From contig CM073195.1 in NCBI GenBank assembly GCA_037042915.1, forward strand, positions 3,472,001 to 3,536,000: a stretch of 64,000 nt of DNA. Direction: 5' to 3'. Position 1 is the stretch's first letter. Each line of letters begins with the position of its first letter. The position numbers and the translations under genes are program-made. Origin of the DNA: Auricularia sp. M13 (Eukaryota > Basidiomycota > Agaricomycetes > Auriculariales > Auriculariaceae). A model generated the notes under the pieces. The model saw nothing but the letters and a program-made list of their open reading frames with translations. It ran no database searches and had not been told where the DNA came from. This document shows positions 11,717 to 23,589 of the stretch, piece after piece.

Positions 11717-13155
11717 GGAGCGAGAACCACTTGAACTGTTCGCACAAGTTAATTCGTAACTATGTCATTGCGTCAGCATTAGTGAAGATCATATATCCAA
11801 CCTCTACAAAGTCATTGGTGCCAACGGCACAGAGATATTGCCAAGCGTGTCTTGCCCAGGCCCGTAAGCCATGGTCATCGCAGAGCGACATCTTGAATTG
11901 TCACGCAGATAAAGCGGTCCTGCCCTCCTTGTTTCCGAACGTGACTGGCCTGCACTGGCTGCATGGGCTCTAGTTTTACCGCCGCCGGCGCCGCCTGCGA
12001 ATAAGGGTACAGGACCTCGGCGCTTTCGCGCAGCTGCACCAGTTGGAGAACGACCGGTGGGGGCTGGGCTGCACAGCTCGTCCATACTTCATGAGCTCTT
12101 GGGCCTCTCGTGCACCGGCAGGAGGGTACTAGCGGCCAGGAGCGAGTGTGGAAACCGGTACGAAACGGCCGGGACGACCACCTATTCGTCTTGCGATGCG
12201 ACGCGCGGGAGGTTGGGAGCGCGATTGTGCAGAGCCCCCATAGAAACAAAGCCCAGAGCGACGCGCTCGCTACCGGCGCCGGCGAAGATAATTTCGAGGA
12301 ATTCAAGAGCCCGACGCACACTAGAGTTCGGCACGTTCACCCTCAGGAAGAGTTACACGACGCATTTTAACGTTATCCAGCCCAGCATCTATCACCTCTG
12401 GCTTCTCTTGAGCCGTTGTCAAAGCAGCAATAGGCCCGCCTATCATATTCAAACTTCAGGATGCGCTGCGTGTCCACTGAGTCACCGAGAGTAGCCCGAA
12501 TATGCTCGTCGCATTGTAGACACTTAGAAGTTGCCTCGTAACCGTCGAGGGGTGGCATTGAGGCACCAGATGACAGATGTCAGATGAGCAAGAAAAAAAG
12601 GAAGGAAAGGAGCGAGTCGCGTCGCGGAGGATGCCGAACCTCTCTTTTTCCCTGGCGTCCCATCAAACTCGTCCCTTGTCTCAGACTCCCAGCCTGCCGC
12701 ACTCTGTTGCAGATGCATTTGTTGTTCCACCCTCATCAGGGCCTCTCCACTGAGTGCAAACTTGCGATATGAGACGCGCCATATTGTCGCAACTCACCAA
12801 GTTGCCAACGGCTTCCTGCGTCTGTGCGCTGTGACCATCTAATGCGTCGCGAAGTTCCTGAAGGCAATGAACTCTGGTCACTGGATACTTCGAGCATAGC
12901 CTAGATGATGGTTGGTACACTCTTATCCTTGCATGCAACATAGTACTGTCGCTGACTGCGCGAATAGCCTGCACAATTGTACAGGAACTCAATCTGCTGA
13001 ATCTCTACAAGATCTCCGCGTACCGCAGAGCTTTCAGTTGCACTCAGGATGTCTCCTAACGACAGTGGTGTCCGTTGTCATCGTCTGAGTCCGCATCGCA
13101 ACCGTTGCTCGATGGAGGATCTGATTCTTCGGAGTGATCATGGTCCCGCGCTAGA
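11717..13155. other. Intergenic, no recognisable gene
   Basis: Open frames here are short and overlap on both strands. None shows a domain, a signal peptide or a consistent chain of GT-AG introns. A 60-residue minus-strand frame with CLQCDEHI near 12,500 was looked at and not recognised. Remnants of an eroded gene cannot be excluded. Confidence 0.4.
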
Positions 13156-13161
13156 TATAAA
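13156..13161 (+). promoter_or_regulatory. TATA box of secreted-protein gene
   Basis: TATAAA lies about 150 bp upstream of the ATG at 13308. A CT-rich stretch (13,255-13,300) follows just before the start, a usual feature of strongly expressed fungal promoters. Confidence 0.55.
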
Positions 13162-13307
13162 GCTAGCTTTCGCGTGCATCTGTTCCCCATCCCCACAGAC
13201 GTTGACGTCCCAACCCCCGCTCGCTCCATTCATTCGTGAGACGCGCCAGTCGCTGTCTTATTTTTTCCCCTTTTCTTCTACACATTCAGCCCCTGTTGCA
13301 TTGCACC

Positions 13308-14292
13308 ATGAAGGTCGCCTTCCAACTCGTTCTTGCTGCCGTCTTCGCCGCCTCCGTCAACGGAGGTCCCCTCAAGGCTCGCACCCCCCGCGGCGGCGAC
13401 GTTATCGTTCCTTTGCTTATCAGGGATCCCGGTACGTCAGACGTCAGAGCCTTGCATGGCAGATGTATTCACGCTTGGATTATGCAGAGTCCGTGGCTGC
13501 GCCTCAGCTCGAGGCTCGTCATAACGGCAACGGACGGCAACGGCGGCCTGGCACTGGGGGACGCCGCAAGGGTCCTTCTGCCAACACTCCTGCGCCCGCG
13601 CCCGCGCCTGCTCCTCCCGCGGACCCTGCGCCTGCTCCTCCTGCAGGCCCAGCTCCAGCTCCGGCGGACCCCGCGCCCGCTCCTGCAGACCCCGCTCCTG
13701 CGCCCCCCGCGGACCCTGCACCCGCGCCCGCACCTGAAGCCAACACCGCGCCGCCACCAGCCGCTGCAGGCGATGACGATATCGCGCGCCTTGCGCCTGA
13801 CCTGGGACACCAGGCTGGGATTAACCCGACGGGCACGGGCGACTGCGACGGGGCCGTCCTAAAGGACGACGGGACGCCGGTCAAGGTCCCCTGCAACTGC
13901 CCGCCGCCGCAGGACGTCTACATCAACGTACGTCGTTTGCTCGTGCGCATTCTCGGCCCCTGACAGGCGTGGGCGTCGACACAGGCACTCCGTGCAAACG
14001 TCCAAGCCGGATTCGCGATTAACCAGCCCGCGGTCGCTGTCACCTTCCCGACGGACGACAGCACTGGCGCCGAGATCGCGCGAATCACCGCTGCGCTGAT
14101 TACGCTTCAGAACCTGTATGCCTGTCATGCCTCAGCTTCCTGCAGGTGGCTGACATTCGCTGAACAGCAACGGCTCCGGTGTGGGATGCCCTGCCGCATC
14201 GACGACGCTTCTGGTGAGTAGGACGTCACCCTCGTAGAAGCAACGCCTCATGTACTTTGCAGGCCCGCCAGAAGGCGCTTCAAGGCTTGTAG
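13308..14292 (+). CDS. Small secreted protein with Ala/Pro repeat linker
   Basis: A signal peptide (MKVAFQLVLAAVFAASVNG) is followed by a long Pro-Ala-rich linker at about 13,595-13,745, where the unit PADPAPAP recurs. A compact C-terminal domain then reads GTGDCDGAVLKDDGTPVKVP, CNCPPPQDVYIN, TFPTDDSTGAEIARI, LQNLNGSGVGCPAAST and ARQKALQGL. That domain resembles a family of Agaricomycete secreted proteins of unknown role with conserved cysteines. Five exons; introns end at AG before 13488, 13990, 14168 and 14263. The linker DNA is strongly GC-rich and repetitive, so its length may vary between strains. Confidence 0.72.
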
Positions 14293-15307
14293 TACAAGAC
14301 GCTGATGTCTATTTTTGGGGCATAGTCGCTTGACAAACTCAGACTGTGTTCTTCTACTTTTACTTTCACGTGGAATGGAACGGCGCAAAGCCACGTCTTA
14401 CGGGATCGCGGACACTCGCTCAGTTGACGGCTTCAACTTGTTGGCTTTGCAAAGTCTGTCAAACATAATGTTCAGCGCGGGTGCGGGATGTTGCTCAGGC
14501 TTATGTTAAGCAGCAATGGCCCGTCGCCGTTCCGCAGCGCTGTCGCTGTGCAGCAGTACAGCACAAGTACAGCAGACGGCCGAGCGCGAAGCGAAGCCAT
14601 TGGATGATGACGGCGAGGCATGCGGGCCGTTGAACTGTGCTGCGGCTATTCGCACGATAGCTGATTATAGCGCACACCATCCTTGCTGTGTCGGCCGGAA
14701 ACCTGCCAGGCGCTCGCCTATCTGTGCATGCACACTGTGCGGCTTGTACAAACGTCGAATGTCCTGCCTGGCAGGTTGATCACCGATGTCCGATGTGTGC
14801 TCGCGGAACGGCGCCGACGCGCCGTAATGTTCCCGTTCAGTGGAGGAACTCGATCTGCTCTGCGCTCGTCCTCGACTGGACTGGCTCTGTCTCGATACGC
14901 TACTGTGGCTAGAGTTCTTGCTCCACCACCGAGCCCTTCTCTCCAGGGCCTGTGCTACTAGACTGCGGGCTGCGAACGCTCCAGAAGTTTCGGCCTCTCT
15001 GCGCGCGAATCGGTGATTGGCGAATTCACGGTCAGGACGCTCTGTTTGACAGTCCTGGGAAGCACCATGGAACTGTCCGTACTGTATGGACCTGCCTGCC
15101 GCAGACACCGATTCTCGCCAGAGTCGCGATGCTTCGAAGCCTGCGCGCAATTGGCCAGTGGGCGTTCCTTGTCTCGTTCATTTGGGCTCTCACTGGCGCT
15201 CGTGCATCATACCATGCTTCGGGACCTTGTGGGTACTCTATACAACGACCCAGCCTCCCGGCAGCTGTGCCTCTCTGACCTCAGGCGCCTTAACTGCGTA
15301 TGTGAGG
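14293..15307. other. Intergenic with a 12-bp inverted repeat
   Basis: No gene is recognised. A perfect inverted repeat AACCTGCCAGGC / GCCTGGCAGGTT lies at 14700-14711 and 14766-14777, 54 bp apart. The frames here are low-complexity Ser/Arg-rich shadows. Confidence 0.45.
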
Positions 15308-15314
15308 TATAAAA
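15308..15314 (+). promoter_or_regulatory. TATA box of small cysteine-rich protein gene
   Basis: TATAAAA lies 59-65 bp before the ATG at 15373, a normal distance for a short 5' UTR. Confidence 0.65.
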
Positions 15315-15372
15315 GCTGCTTGCATTCAACCGTCAGGCCTCGTACCCAGCCTACCACAACACAACAAAAGTC

Positions 15373-15847
15373 ATGCGCTGCTTCGCACTCTTCACTCTTG
15401 CTGCCTCTGCCTCCCTTTCCGCGGCGCTCGTGCTGCCGCGGGGAACAGGAACGCAGTGCGCGGTCTGCCCCAAGCAGATTGGCTCGGCCTCCGACGGCAC
15501 TCTCGTCAAGTACTACAGCAGCAGCACCCAGCTAGGAGCCCCAACATTTTGCATGTGGGTCATTTGCCGCGCGACAAGTTGTTCACGGCGGAGAGACTAA
15601 TGCCCTTAACCCCAGATACGGCTCAAACTTCAGCACGTTCTGCTGGTATGGGGTGAGCACGCGTTCGAGGCTCCTGATTTTAAACTGCCATTGACCACTC
15701 TGATATTCTCAGGGTGACGGCGGTCTTATGACCGCTCAGAGCAATGCGCTCTGCCCGCCGAGGACCACGACCAAAGACTGTCCGCCGCACAGCAACGTGG
15801 GTGCCTTTCCCGTTGACATTTGGCAGTTGGCTAACACCTTCTAGTAA
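15373..15847 (+). CDS. Small secreted cysteine-rich protein
   Basis: A signal peptide (MRCFALFTLAASASLSAALV) precedes a mature part of about 75 residues with paired cysteines: CAVCPKQIG, FSTFCWYG, ALCPPR and DCPPHSN. Four exons are visible: introns fall after PTFC (near 15,555), after CWYG (15,654) and after the final Asn, where the stop codon TAA at 15845-15847 is created on a last exon of only three bases. Such proteins occur widely in mushroom secretomes; no function is assigned. Confidence 0.62.
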
Positions 15848-16163
15848 ACATTTCTTTCTTATCACTGGATGGACCGCATTAGAGCAGCACCTCTGCCCGC
15901 ATAGACTCCTTAGAGGACTAGACGCCGGTGTCGGTACTATGATAGACATTTAGATGTTCGCACGGCGTAGACAGCTGTTACAGTATAAATGAAGGAATAA
16001 TTCGACCTTGACGTGCTTGTCTATGAGATTCCCTGACTCGACTTCCCCTCCACCGCCCCATCGTAAGGGGGGCGCCAAACATCGGTGAAACTGCGTTCCC
16101 TTTTCTGAATGAATACAGCTGTCAAGCTTGGGCCAAGGCTTCCCCAAGAAACCGTCGGACCAC
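15848..16163. other. Intergenic, nothing recognised
   Basis: A roughly 300-bp spacer between convergent genes. No element ends, promoters or coding signal were seen. Confidence 0.5.
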
Positions 16164-17388
16164 TTAGTGATCAGGAGAAACAAGAGTCAAGGCAGAATTT
16201 AAGAGATGCGCTGAAGAACCATCGATGGCCAAAACCGACGTGTCTTCGGTCTCCCTGTCAATGTCATCGAGGTACTCTGCGGCACCAGACATATGTGCGA
16301 CCTTGCATGCCACGGCATGCAATGCGAGATACTCCTTGCTCGGCGGGGGGAGCCCCTCGGCTTCTCGAAATACGACCGTGTCCGGAACTGTGTCCTGGAG
16401 GAACGGGTGTGCGGTTCGGACCGCATATCTGTTCCCCTTCCGCGAGATCAGCACGTAGGGCGAGCGGGAGGAGCCAACGAGCGTACCGACTCATGCTCGA
16501 ACCAGATGTTCAACGAGTCGAATTCCTCATGGACGGTCTTATCCATTGTGATGACGTTCGCGAGGCGGTGGACTCTCTGCCCATTCAGCTCATCGCGTAT
16601 TTGCGGTGACCCGAGCATGCTGAGAATTCTCCAGACGTGGCCAGCGTAGTGCGCCTCCTAAGTCAAAATCAGTGACGTGAAAGACACGAGATTAAATCAC
16701 ACCTCGTTGTCGTTTGTGTTAATGTTGGCGTTAATCGACTGTGGCACGACGTGTGCAGCTTCAGTTCGTGTTGTCGCAAGACCTTCCCTCCATTCGACCT
16801 TGTTCGCGAGCACGGACGCACGGTCCAGCGCTCCAGTGACGGCGCACCGCCAAAGCTCTCGACGCAATGCCTAAAAAAAATAGATCCAGAAGACTGAGAT
16901 GAGAGATAACGAGGCTGGACTCGCCGCCTTCTTGGCCGTGCGATGGTCGAGGTTGACCTCCTCTGCAACCCGCCGCAAGAGCTCTGCTTCATCATCAGAG
17001 TCAAGTCTAGAAGAGCGTTCGGACGGTGCGGGCGTCGGTCCTCTTGCACGTTTGACTCGCCATAGGTCAGACGGAGGCACGCAGCGCCGCGGACCTGCGA
17101 CTCACATACGCGGAGATAGTGCATGGTGAATAGATGCGCTAACTCTAGGAGTTTGTCGTTCTGGCCGTTGCACAAATCTATGTCGTGGGAAAGTGCCTCG
17201 ACGGCACTGTCTTGGCCCAACTCGTCGAGGACATACAAAAGGTGGCCGAGCAGGCGCGCCGCGACAACGTTCGTCATTCTCTGGTACTCGCAGTGCGCGT
17301 CGCGTTCGAGCGCTAAGCATGCGTTGTATGCTGCTTGACCATACGGTTTCTCAACAAAAGCATTAGGTCGAAGTGGTATGGCAGGCAT
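16164..17388 (-). CDS. Fungal HNH-nuclease-domain protein
   Basis: The N-terminal part reads NAFVEKPYGQAAYNACLALE and VVAARLLGHLLYVLDELGQD. The middle carries the HNH core: LRRELWRCAVTGALDRASV followed by EAAHVVPQSI. The C-terminal part reads VHRLANVITMDKTVHEEFD, LALHAVACKVAHMSGAAEYL and DGSSAHLLNSAL. This layout is that of a large Agaricomycete family annotated as HNH nuclease. The cellular role is unknown. At least four exons; the HNH exon is about 16,872-16,705, bounded by AG and GT. In-frame ATGs at 17424 and 17433 are alternative starts. The conserved AAH (nucleophile-activating His) is present. Confidence 0.78.
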
Positions 17389-18172
17389 GATGGTGGCTGG
17401 AAGAAAGGAATGACGCGCATTCATTCTCCGCACGAGGCGAACTCGGCGGCGGGCGCTTCCGAAAAGATTCCGTGACTAGTATGGAAGAACCAGGGTGTTT
17501 TCTCATACGCATACCTCTTTTCATGAGGTCATTAACATATAATGCAAGTAAAATAAGGATGGTCGTACGTTGGAACAACGGGCTGTGCGTAGCGGCGGCT
17601 TCCTTCCAAGTTCCTCGAACATACCTAAAATCACGCGTGTACCGGCTTCCCATGCGCTTCCGATGGTTCGCTTGGCTGTTCTACGTGGAGAGTACTCGGA
17701 GTCAAAAGTTGAAAAGCATTACATCTTAACGAGTCGCTCTCGGCGGCCGTCCGCGTCAGCGGGACCACCGTCTGCATCGCGAGCAAACTCTCGATCTCCG
17801 CTCCGCTGGGCGCCTGGTCGTGTAGAACCACATGGGGAGACTTCCAAACCAGAAGTCTTGCATCGCCTGGTGTAGTACGGTTCCCGAAGTGACGAAGGAC
17901 GAGATAGTCATCCATGGCGATAGCGCTCGACTTGATGAATAGCGCATGTAAGCTTCCACGACGGAAGTAACGTCCTCATGAACATTCTATTCGCTCGGGA
18001 GATTCATCCGGGGGTCATGCGCGGTCGTCATGATGCTTCCTTGAGTCCGCAATGACCGATGCCGTGATCCTGCGAAAGGAATAACCTGCAATTAATCTGG
18101 TTCAAGGAGGACATGGAATAGATGTCGTGATGCATGAGGCAGGGAGCGACGGAGAAACTATGAGATACTTCA
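17389..18172. other. Intergenic, weak minus-strand coding remnant
   Basis: A 94-residue minus-strand frame (17,915-17,631) begins MDDYLVLRHFGNRTTPGD. It has no partner exons that I could join and no recognised domain. It could be the wrecked N-terminus of a neighbour or chance. Confidence 0.3.
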
Positions 18173-19865
18173 TTAATTCGCGAGACTCTGCAGCACTCTT
18201 TCTATCGCGTTCCACCGAGCGCGGCGAACGTAGCCTTGCATTACGTACCCACCGTTAATCTACACAATGAGTATACCATCTGGACCTCAGGCTTTAGGAA
18301 GACGCACCTGATTAATGACAACGCTGTGGTCCGGAAGAAACGGCGCCAGGAGGAAGAAGAATGCACAGAGCTCGACACCAGGCCCGAAGTCAATCTTCGT
18401 CGGCGCACCGAGAATCTGGTTTGAGAATAGCCACGCATCGCTCGTTCTCCTGCGAGCAGGCACGACGGGCCTGCCGACTTCAGCGATGTACTGGGACCAC
18501 AATTGGACGTAGGGGACAGTGCGGAAAGCATCGATTGCCTGGCGGTGTGCGAGCGCTAGTTTTGCCAGGGAACCCTGCTTCACTTCTGTCTTTGTCAACA
18601 GGGGAAGGACAGTGGGAACTGAAGAATTGTGCGGATAGGTCGGGAAGTCTATGTGGAACAGAGTTAGAGCCGAGCAACCATGCGAGGGAAAGCGTACCTG
18701 GATGCAGCTTTTCAAGCGTCGAACGCATGGAAACCGCGGATGCAATGGATACCGTGTGGGTGTCGTCGTCTACGTCGTCCGCATACGATGCCTGACAAGG
18801 TGTTAGTAAAGACTAGAAGAAAGCCGAAAGGGCCATTTAGAGACGTGCCTGAACAAACCACATAAGTAAAATATCGCCAGTGGAGATGAACGCGCCAGGA
18901 GCGATCTGCGCAAGCTCCTCCTTGGCCTTTGCGACGATTTTCTGGACGACGTTTCTGAAAGTTGTCGGCATCAAGAACTGAGCACAGTAATGGCGTCGTA
19001 CCTCCCTAGAAATAGCGCGCGATCCTCCGCCTTCTGCCAAAGATACTCATATCCGACGCCGTAAGCGAGGCCCGCGAAGGTGGAGACACCGACAGGGTGA
19101 AATTCCCGCTTGAAGTTCACGAGCTGTTGTCCTTGCACGGAGTCGGGAGAGGCGACGAGAGGATCTTTGTTGAGCTTTTCGAGTGTGGACTGCATTATGT
19201 TTTCCCCGCTGAGGGGCGGTGGACTCCATGATCGCCCTGGATTAATCAGGAGGAATCGGGGAGACTCAAAGAAACTTTGCGAACCGTTGAGTTCTGCATC
19301 GAGTGCCTTGATGACCATACCAGCGCCAGTACCGTCGAATACGCCATGGGGGAGCGACACGCCGATGCCTGCAAGGGAGATTCAGCTCACGAGCGGTCGA
19401 GATGTGCATATTCTCACAGGTGGCGTCCGCAAATTCGCTGACATGGATCGACAGAATGGGCTGGCCAGTTTTCGTGTGCATAGAAAGCGATCCCTGAGTC
19501 TTGGCGTGCCTGAAGCATCCGAGGCCCGGTCGCCGGACCACACGAGCTGCATCGTCGCCGGACTGGGCAACGTCAACGCCTAGCGGCTTATCCCGAGCGC
19601 TGGCGTCGCGGGTGAAGCGGATGTTCGGTTCCGAGGCGCCAAGTGGTACCCGGACAGCGTATCTTCCACGACTGGCGTCCCACTCGATCTTGCCTGCTAG
19701 GAGCCTCCACTTATCGGTAGCCCGCTGGGCTGCCGCGAGCAGGTTATCTGCGTCGAAAGGCCCGCGTACGACGTAGGAATAAATCGCACCAGTGTTCTCG
19801 ACACCGGCTTGGTCAACACTGCTGAGCGGTACGAGCAACGAAGTGCCAGGCTGTGCCTCCGACAT
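18173..19865 (-). CDS. BAHD-family acyltransferase
   Basis: The N-terminus reads MSEAQPGTSLLVPLSSVDQA and then VRGPFDADNLLAAAQRATD. The catalytic motif HGVFDGTG (HxxxDG type) is at about 19,345 and the second family motif DFGPG at about 18,390, in the expected order and spacing. BAHD enzymes transfer an acyl group from acyl-CoA to an alcohol or amine; fungal members include trichothecene 3-O-acetyltransferase relatives. Five to six exons are visible; the final exon gives GGYVMQGYVRRARWNAIERV and the stop at 18173. The substrate cannot be read from sequence, and no biosynthetic cluster enzymes surround it. Confidence 0.8.
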
Positions 19866-20388
19866 GTCGCAAGGGGAAGAGGCTGAGATACAGTGGCTCG
19901 CCTAATAACTCAAGCCCAGCTCAAGCCTTGGGGTTTGCTTCTCCGTTTCCCACGGCGCGAATTTGATGCTGTGACAGAATTGCATCAGTCAATCCACTAT
20001 TTTGCAATCATCGCCCCAGAAGGTAAATGACCATCAGAGACTGACAGGAATCCGAGCCTTGCAGGGTCCATTGGTTGGCTTCAAGGCGCTAGGGTCATTT
20101 ACGAGTGAGTCATCGACCTGTAGCATATCTTGTTGCACTTACGATTCTGAGCTCAATCTCTCAATGTCAGTCGAAGAACAGACTTTGAGCATGAACATCA
20201 TGACACTTCGGTTCCTAGCAACCGATGTGCAATCGGTATTCTCACGCGTGCTTCTTGAAGCTTGGAAGATCCCTGCAAACGACTGCGGCATGTCTAGCCT
20301 GATTGCATAAGTATTCAATGAGTCCCACGACGCAGCAGGAGGCAACTGTTTTCTCCTTTCCGGCTCTAGCTCTTGCCTCGTCTCAACC
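19866..20388. other. Divergent intergenic spacer
   Basis: About 520 bp between the starts of the acyltransferase and the membrane protein, which point away from each other. No recognisable element is present; both promoters must lie here. Confidence 0.5.
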
Positions 20389-22040
20389 ATGGCCGCTCCC
20401 CCCGCCCCTCATTATCCGTTCTCGCTAGATCTCACTATCGGAGCGGTGGTGCGTAGGACTCGCGTGCAATGACAATTCGCAGTACTGAAGAGGTGTCAGG
20501 TCAATAGCGCATTCTGCTCCGTGGGTTGCGTTTTTTGTCATTTCCCCCGCTTCGCGCTGACGCACTGGACTAGATTTTCGGAATGGGGATTGTGGCTGCT
20601 ACTGGTCAGTCCGAATCTCAACAGCTCTGCGGTTAATCCGGACTAAAGCGCGTCATGCACCTTAGGCTATGTCTACTTCCTCTCGTTCCCAAAGGACAGA
20701 CTCAGCTTCAAGCTGCTGGCAGCCAGCGTCGTGGTTTTGTCGCTGGCCGACACCATCCTGAACGCGTACTGGTGCTACGGCTTCGCAGTTACTTCCTGGG
20801 GTAGTACGTGAACATGTGCTTCGTACAATTAGGTCCTCATGATACGCAACGTCTTCAGACCCTGTTGTCCTGGCCACGATGCCACTGTGAGCACGTCTTC
20901 CTTGCCCCTGATTATGAGATTCATAATTTACGGGATAACACACAGGGGGTTCATGATTCAGATGATCTTGGCGACGACCGTGACCTCAATCGTGCAATGC
21001 TTCTTCGCGTGGCGGCTATGGCTCATTAGCATGGGCTCATACATTGTCACCTTGCCCATCTTCGCCGCCTCCATTGTTCAATGGTGTACGCCCAGTCCTC
21101 TAGTCACAAACGCCGTTCTCACGAATCTAACACTAGGCATCGTCGTGTGGGTCATCGCTTTTTGGGCAGGCCATCGGTCGATGGCACAGGTTGGAGACGT
21201 TCTGTAAGCCTTGACTTTGATGCTCAGTACGCTCGACCTCGTCCTCATCCTCCCAGGCCTACAGCCTATGGGTGGCTCGTTGCTGCAGTGTACGTCTGTC
21301 CGTTCCTGAGCTTACAACCCGCCCTGTCCTCACAGGCTTTGGCACGCAGCGTGTCAGACGCGCTCATCACCGGGTGGATGGTGTATTTCCTCAAAGTGAA
21401 GGCGACGTTCAAGCCCGATAACACGAAGACGTCCGTTGAAACCGGGTGTTCATCTCGAGCTCGACTTTCTGACTCTCCCCTAGATCGTTCAGCTCTATCA
21501 TCTCGCGCACAGTCCAGGCAAACGTACTCTCCCTTGTCAAGTATGTAGCAAGCCAGTGTCGGCGACCGAAGCATCTAAGTGACTGCATCGATATAGCCAG
21601 GTTCTCACGTTCATTCTGTTCAAGGCAGATATCGGCATGTACTTTTGTGTGTTTGCTGCCCTGCTGTTTCATTCCCCAACTTCATGCTCACGTATCGATG
21701 GCAGTTCTGAACGACGTCCTCGTCAGCAAGGTGCAAGCACTGTCTCTTGATCGCGGGCTTTCTTTCTGATGTGTTGCCTGTGCCAGATCTACGCCTTCTC
21801 GCTCCTTGTATCCCGTACGAGAGCTGTCATCCCACTCTCTCTGCCATCGCTCACGCTCCTCCGAATGACACAGTGAACGCGCGGAAAAGCGCCACCGCAT
21901 TGTTTAATCTCTCAGAATCGCAGGGAGGGCCGAGCAAGTCGGCCGCGACAGGGTCGAACCTCATATCGCTCGCCCAGTTCAACGTCGGCTCGCACGGAGG
22001 ACGGAGCCGCGGCGGCGCCTCAGGCGTCCGCGTCCAGTGA
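20389..22040 (+). CDS. Seven-TM fungal membrane protein (DUF6534-like)
   Basis: Hydrophobic segments follow one another: FSLDLTIGAVIFGMGIVAAT, then FPKDRLSFKLLAASVVVLS, ADTILNAYWCYGFAVTSWG, SIVQCFFAWRLWLIS, ITLPIFAAS-like, ALARSVSDALITGWMVYFLK and a last one leading to VSKIYAFSLLVSLNARKS. The FPKDRL block and the terminal SLNAR block are hallmarks of the Agaricomycete DUF6534 family of unknown function. A hydrophilic C-terminus rich in Ser/Gly follows. About seven exons; the last junction joins 21,809 to 21,872. ATG 20389 gives a usual family N-terminus. Confidence 0.72.
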
Positions 22041-22711
22041 GCGCCGAGTCTCTCTTCGTCTTGCGGGAGTCATTAAATACATCCCAGAGAGACTGTCGAT
22101 ATACACACGGAGTCGGATGACGCGTGGGCGGGGAAGCGTTCGGTGAGGTTATTATGAGCATCAATTCTTCAGACGCTTACGAGCCCGATTCCGTTCGTAG
22201 TTTGCGCCTGTCTAAGCTCTCAGCGGCATTCCCGTATGCAAATACAAAAGTAGGGCTCGTGCTGCGAATTTTCGCTGAAGAGGAAGAGGAAGCGGCCGTG
22301 TTGCGTGCGCGTCATTCATTATGCCTTCCCGCACACTCACAGGGCGCCCATAATTGGAGAGGAATCATAGATATATCCATGGAATACAAAGAAACTTATT
22401 GGCATATATTGGGAACAAGGCATCATTTGGTGACAGGACGCATACATCCGGTTCGCACTACAGCGAGGCTTCGGTCGGCTGCGTGTAAATCGTGAGAACT
22501 GAGCGCTTGAGCAACTGAATCGGATCTCCTGATACCCGGTTCTCAAGCACACTTCTACATGCACTGTGGTGACTGTGATTGTTCTGCAGGAGTATTCGTG
22601 AAGGATGGATGCTGTAGGTGACACTGGCTCGGCGAGATGCTGGCTCGCAGGCAAATCAAACCCTGCAACCAATAGATGCACATGACGGGGTGATTGTAAA
22701 GCGTGCATAAC
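22041..22711. other. Intergenic, nothing recognised
   Basis: No domain, intron chain or repeat boundary is evident in this stretch, which lies between the last ordinary gene and the mobile-element region. Confidence 0.45.
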
Positions 22712-22860
22712 TGTCACAGTGACTGCTATATCACTCTCCGAGACGACGCTCGAGGGGAAGGGATGAGTGGAGAGGGAGGCGCGGATAAGCGGTATGATAG
22801 ACCAGACCAAACCTAAGGTACAAGAGGGGGCTCCGGCCCAGGTATATATCCGTATTGTTA
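22712..22860 (-). repeat. Diverged LTR remnant of the same family as the 23.7-kb element
   Basis: Read on the minus strand, this matches the promoter-to-end part of the intact LTRs nearby: a TATATA site, then TAGGTTTGGTCTGG, then ACCGCTTnTCCG, ending in GTGACA. The match is clear but far less than the identity of the two intact LTRs, so it is an older copy. Its upstream limit could not be fixed. It is a fossil piece without coding content. Confidence 0.55.
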
Positions 22861-23524
22861 CCCAAACTCCCTCCATCTGTCAAACGCGGACCCAATTTCC
22901 TTTTACAGCCTGCTTTCCCCGCCGCCCTGACCTGCTGCTTATATACTTTCTTTGTTTACCGTTGTTGCCTCCTCCTTGCTCATTCCCTTGCTCTCCGCTT
23001 GTGCTTGCGTCACGGCTCTATGACGTGTCCACACCGTTCTGTCCCCCTTGCGCTTGCGCCCAATTCCTCCTCTCCTTCGCTCGCGTCGTCCTTCCCGCCC
23101 CCGCCAACTGCTTGGCCTTCCCGCGCAGGCGTGACTGCTGGCTTGGCCCGGGCCCGGCCTGGCTAGCATGCCACGACTTGGCTAGCAACCCGCGGACAGC
23201 CGGCGCGCTGGACGTGCCGCGGACAGCCGGCGCGCTGGACGTGCCGCGGACAGCCGGCGCATGTCCGGACCTGCCGCAGCTACGTGGCCCTTTGCGCACC
23301 TCTTCTGCACTCTCTGTCTGGCGTCATGTGACGTTGTGTCTTTGGCCAAACGCGTCCTACGTCACACGTATTAGGGCACGTGATTCCATTACCCCGCTTA
23401 TGTCATCTGCACAATGTGGCGCGTTTTTCTGCATGGCCCGTCATATTCGCTGCGTTGTGGCTTATGTCATCTGCTCTACTGCATCACGGCTGTCTGCACA
23501 CACTCCTCTTCGCTGAACTCGCCC
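22861..23524. other. Left flank of the Helitron-like region with a 27-bp tandem repeat
   Basis: The stretch is pyrimidine-rich with no gene. At 23191-23268 a 27-bp unit beginning CGCGGACAGCCGGCGCGCTG occurs twice exactly and once partly. TGACGT-type sites occur near 23,329 and 23,353 (the latter reversed), upstream of the TATA box of the first cargo gene. The Helitron 5' end may lie here but was not located. Confidence 0.45.
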
Positions 23525-23531
23525 TATAAAA
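23525..23531 (+). promoter_or_regulatory. TATA box of first Helitron cargo gene
   Basis: TATAAAA ends 58 bp upstream of the ATG at 23590, matching the spacing seen for the other genes of this array. Confidence 0.6.
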
Positions 23532-23589
23532 TGAGACTTTGTGGACCTCCTCCGTCTGTACGGGCTCTACCCACATACACCAGCGTGCA

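Noticed and set aside
12057-12494. 145-codon frame in the spacer after the acetyltransferase
   Set aside because: No motif, no partner exons, and several competing frames on both strands of similar length.
14700-14777. 12-bp inverted repeat as a possible terminator or MITE
   Set aside because: Too short for MITE ends, no target duplication found, and rho-independent-type terminators do not apply in a fungal nucleus; kept only as a note.
17631-17915. Minus-strand 94-residue frame as an extra N-terminal exon of the HNH gene
   Set aside because: No acceptor-donor pair joins it in frame to the HNH gene and its sequence does not resemble the usual N-terminus of that family.
22767-23516. 250-codon plus-strand frame with PRTAGALDV repeats
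   Set aside because: The repeats come from the 27-bp tandem DNA repeat, the composition is pyrimidine-driven, and there is no domain or intron structure.
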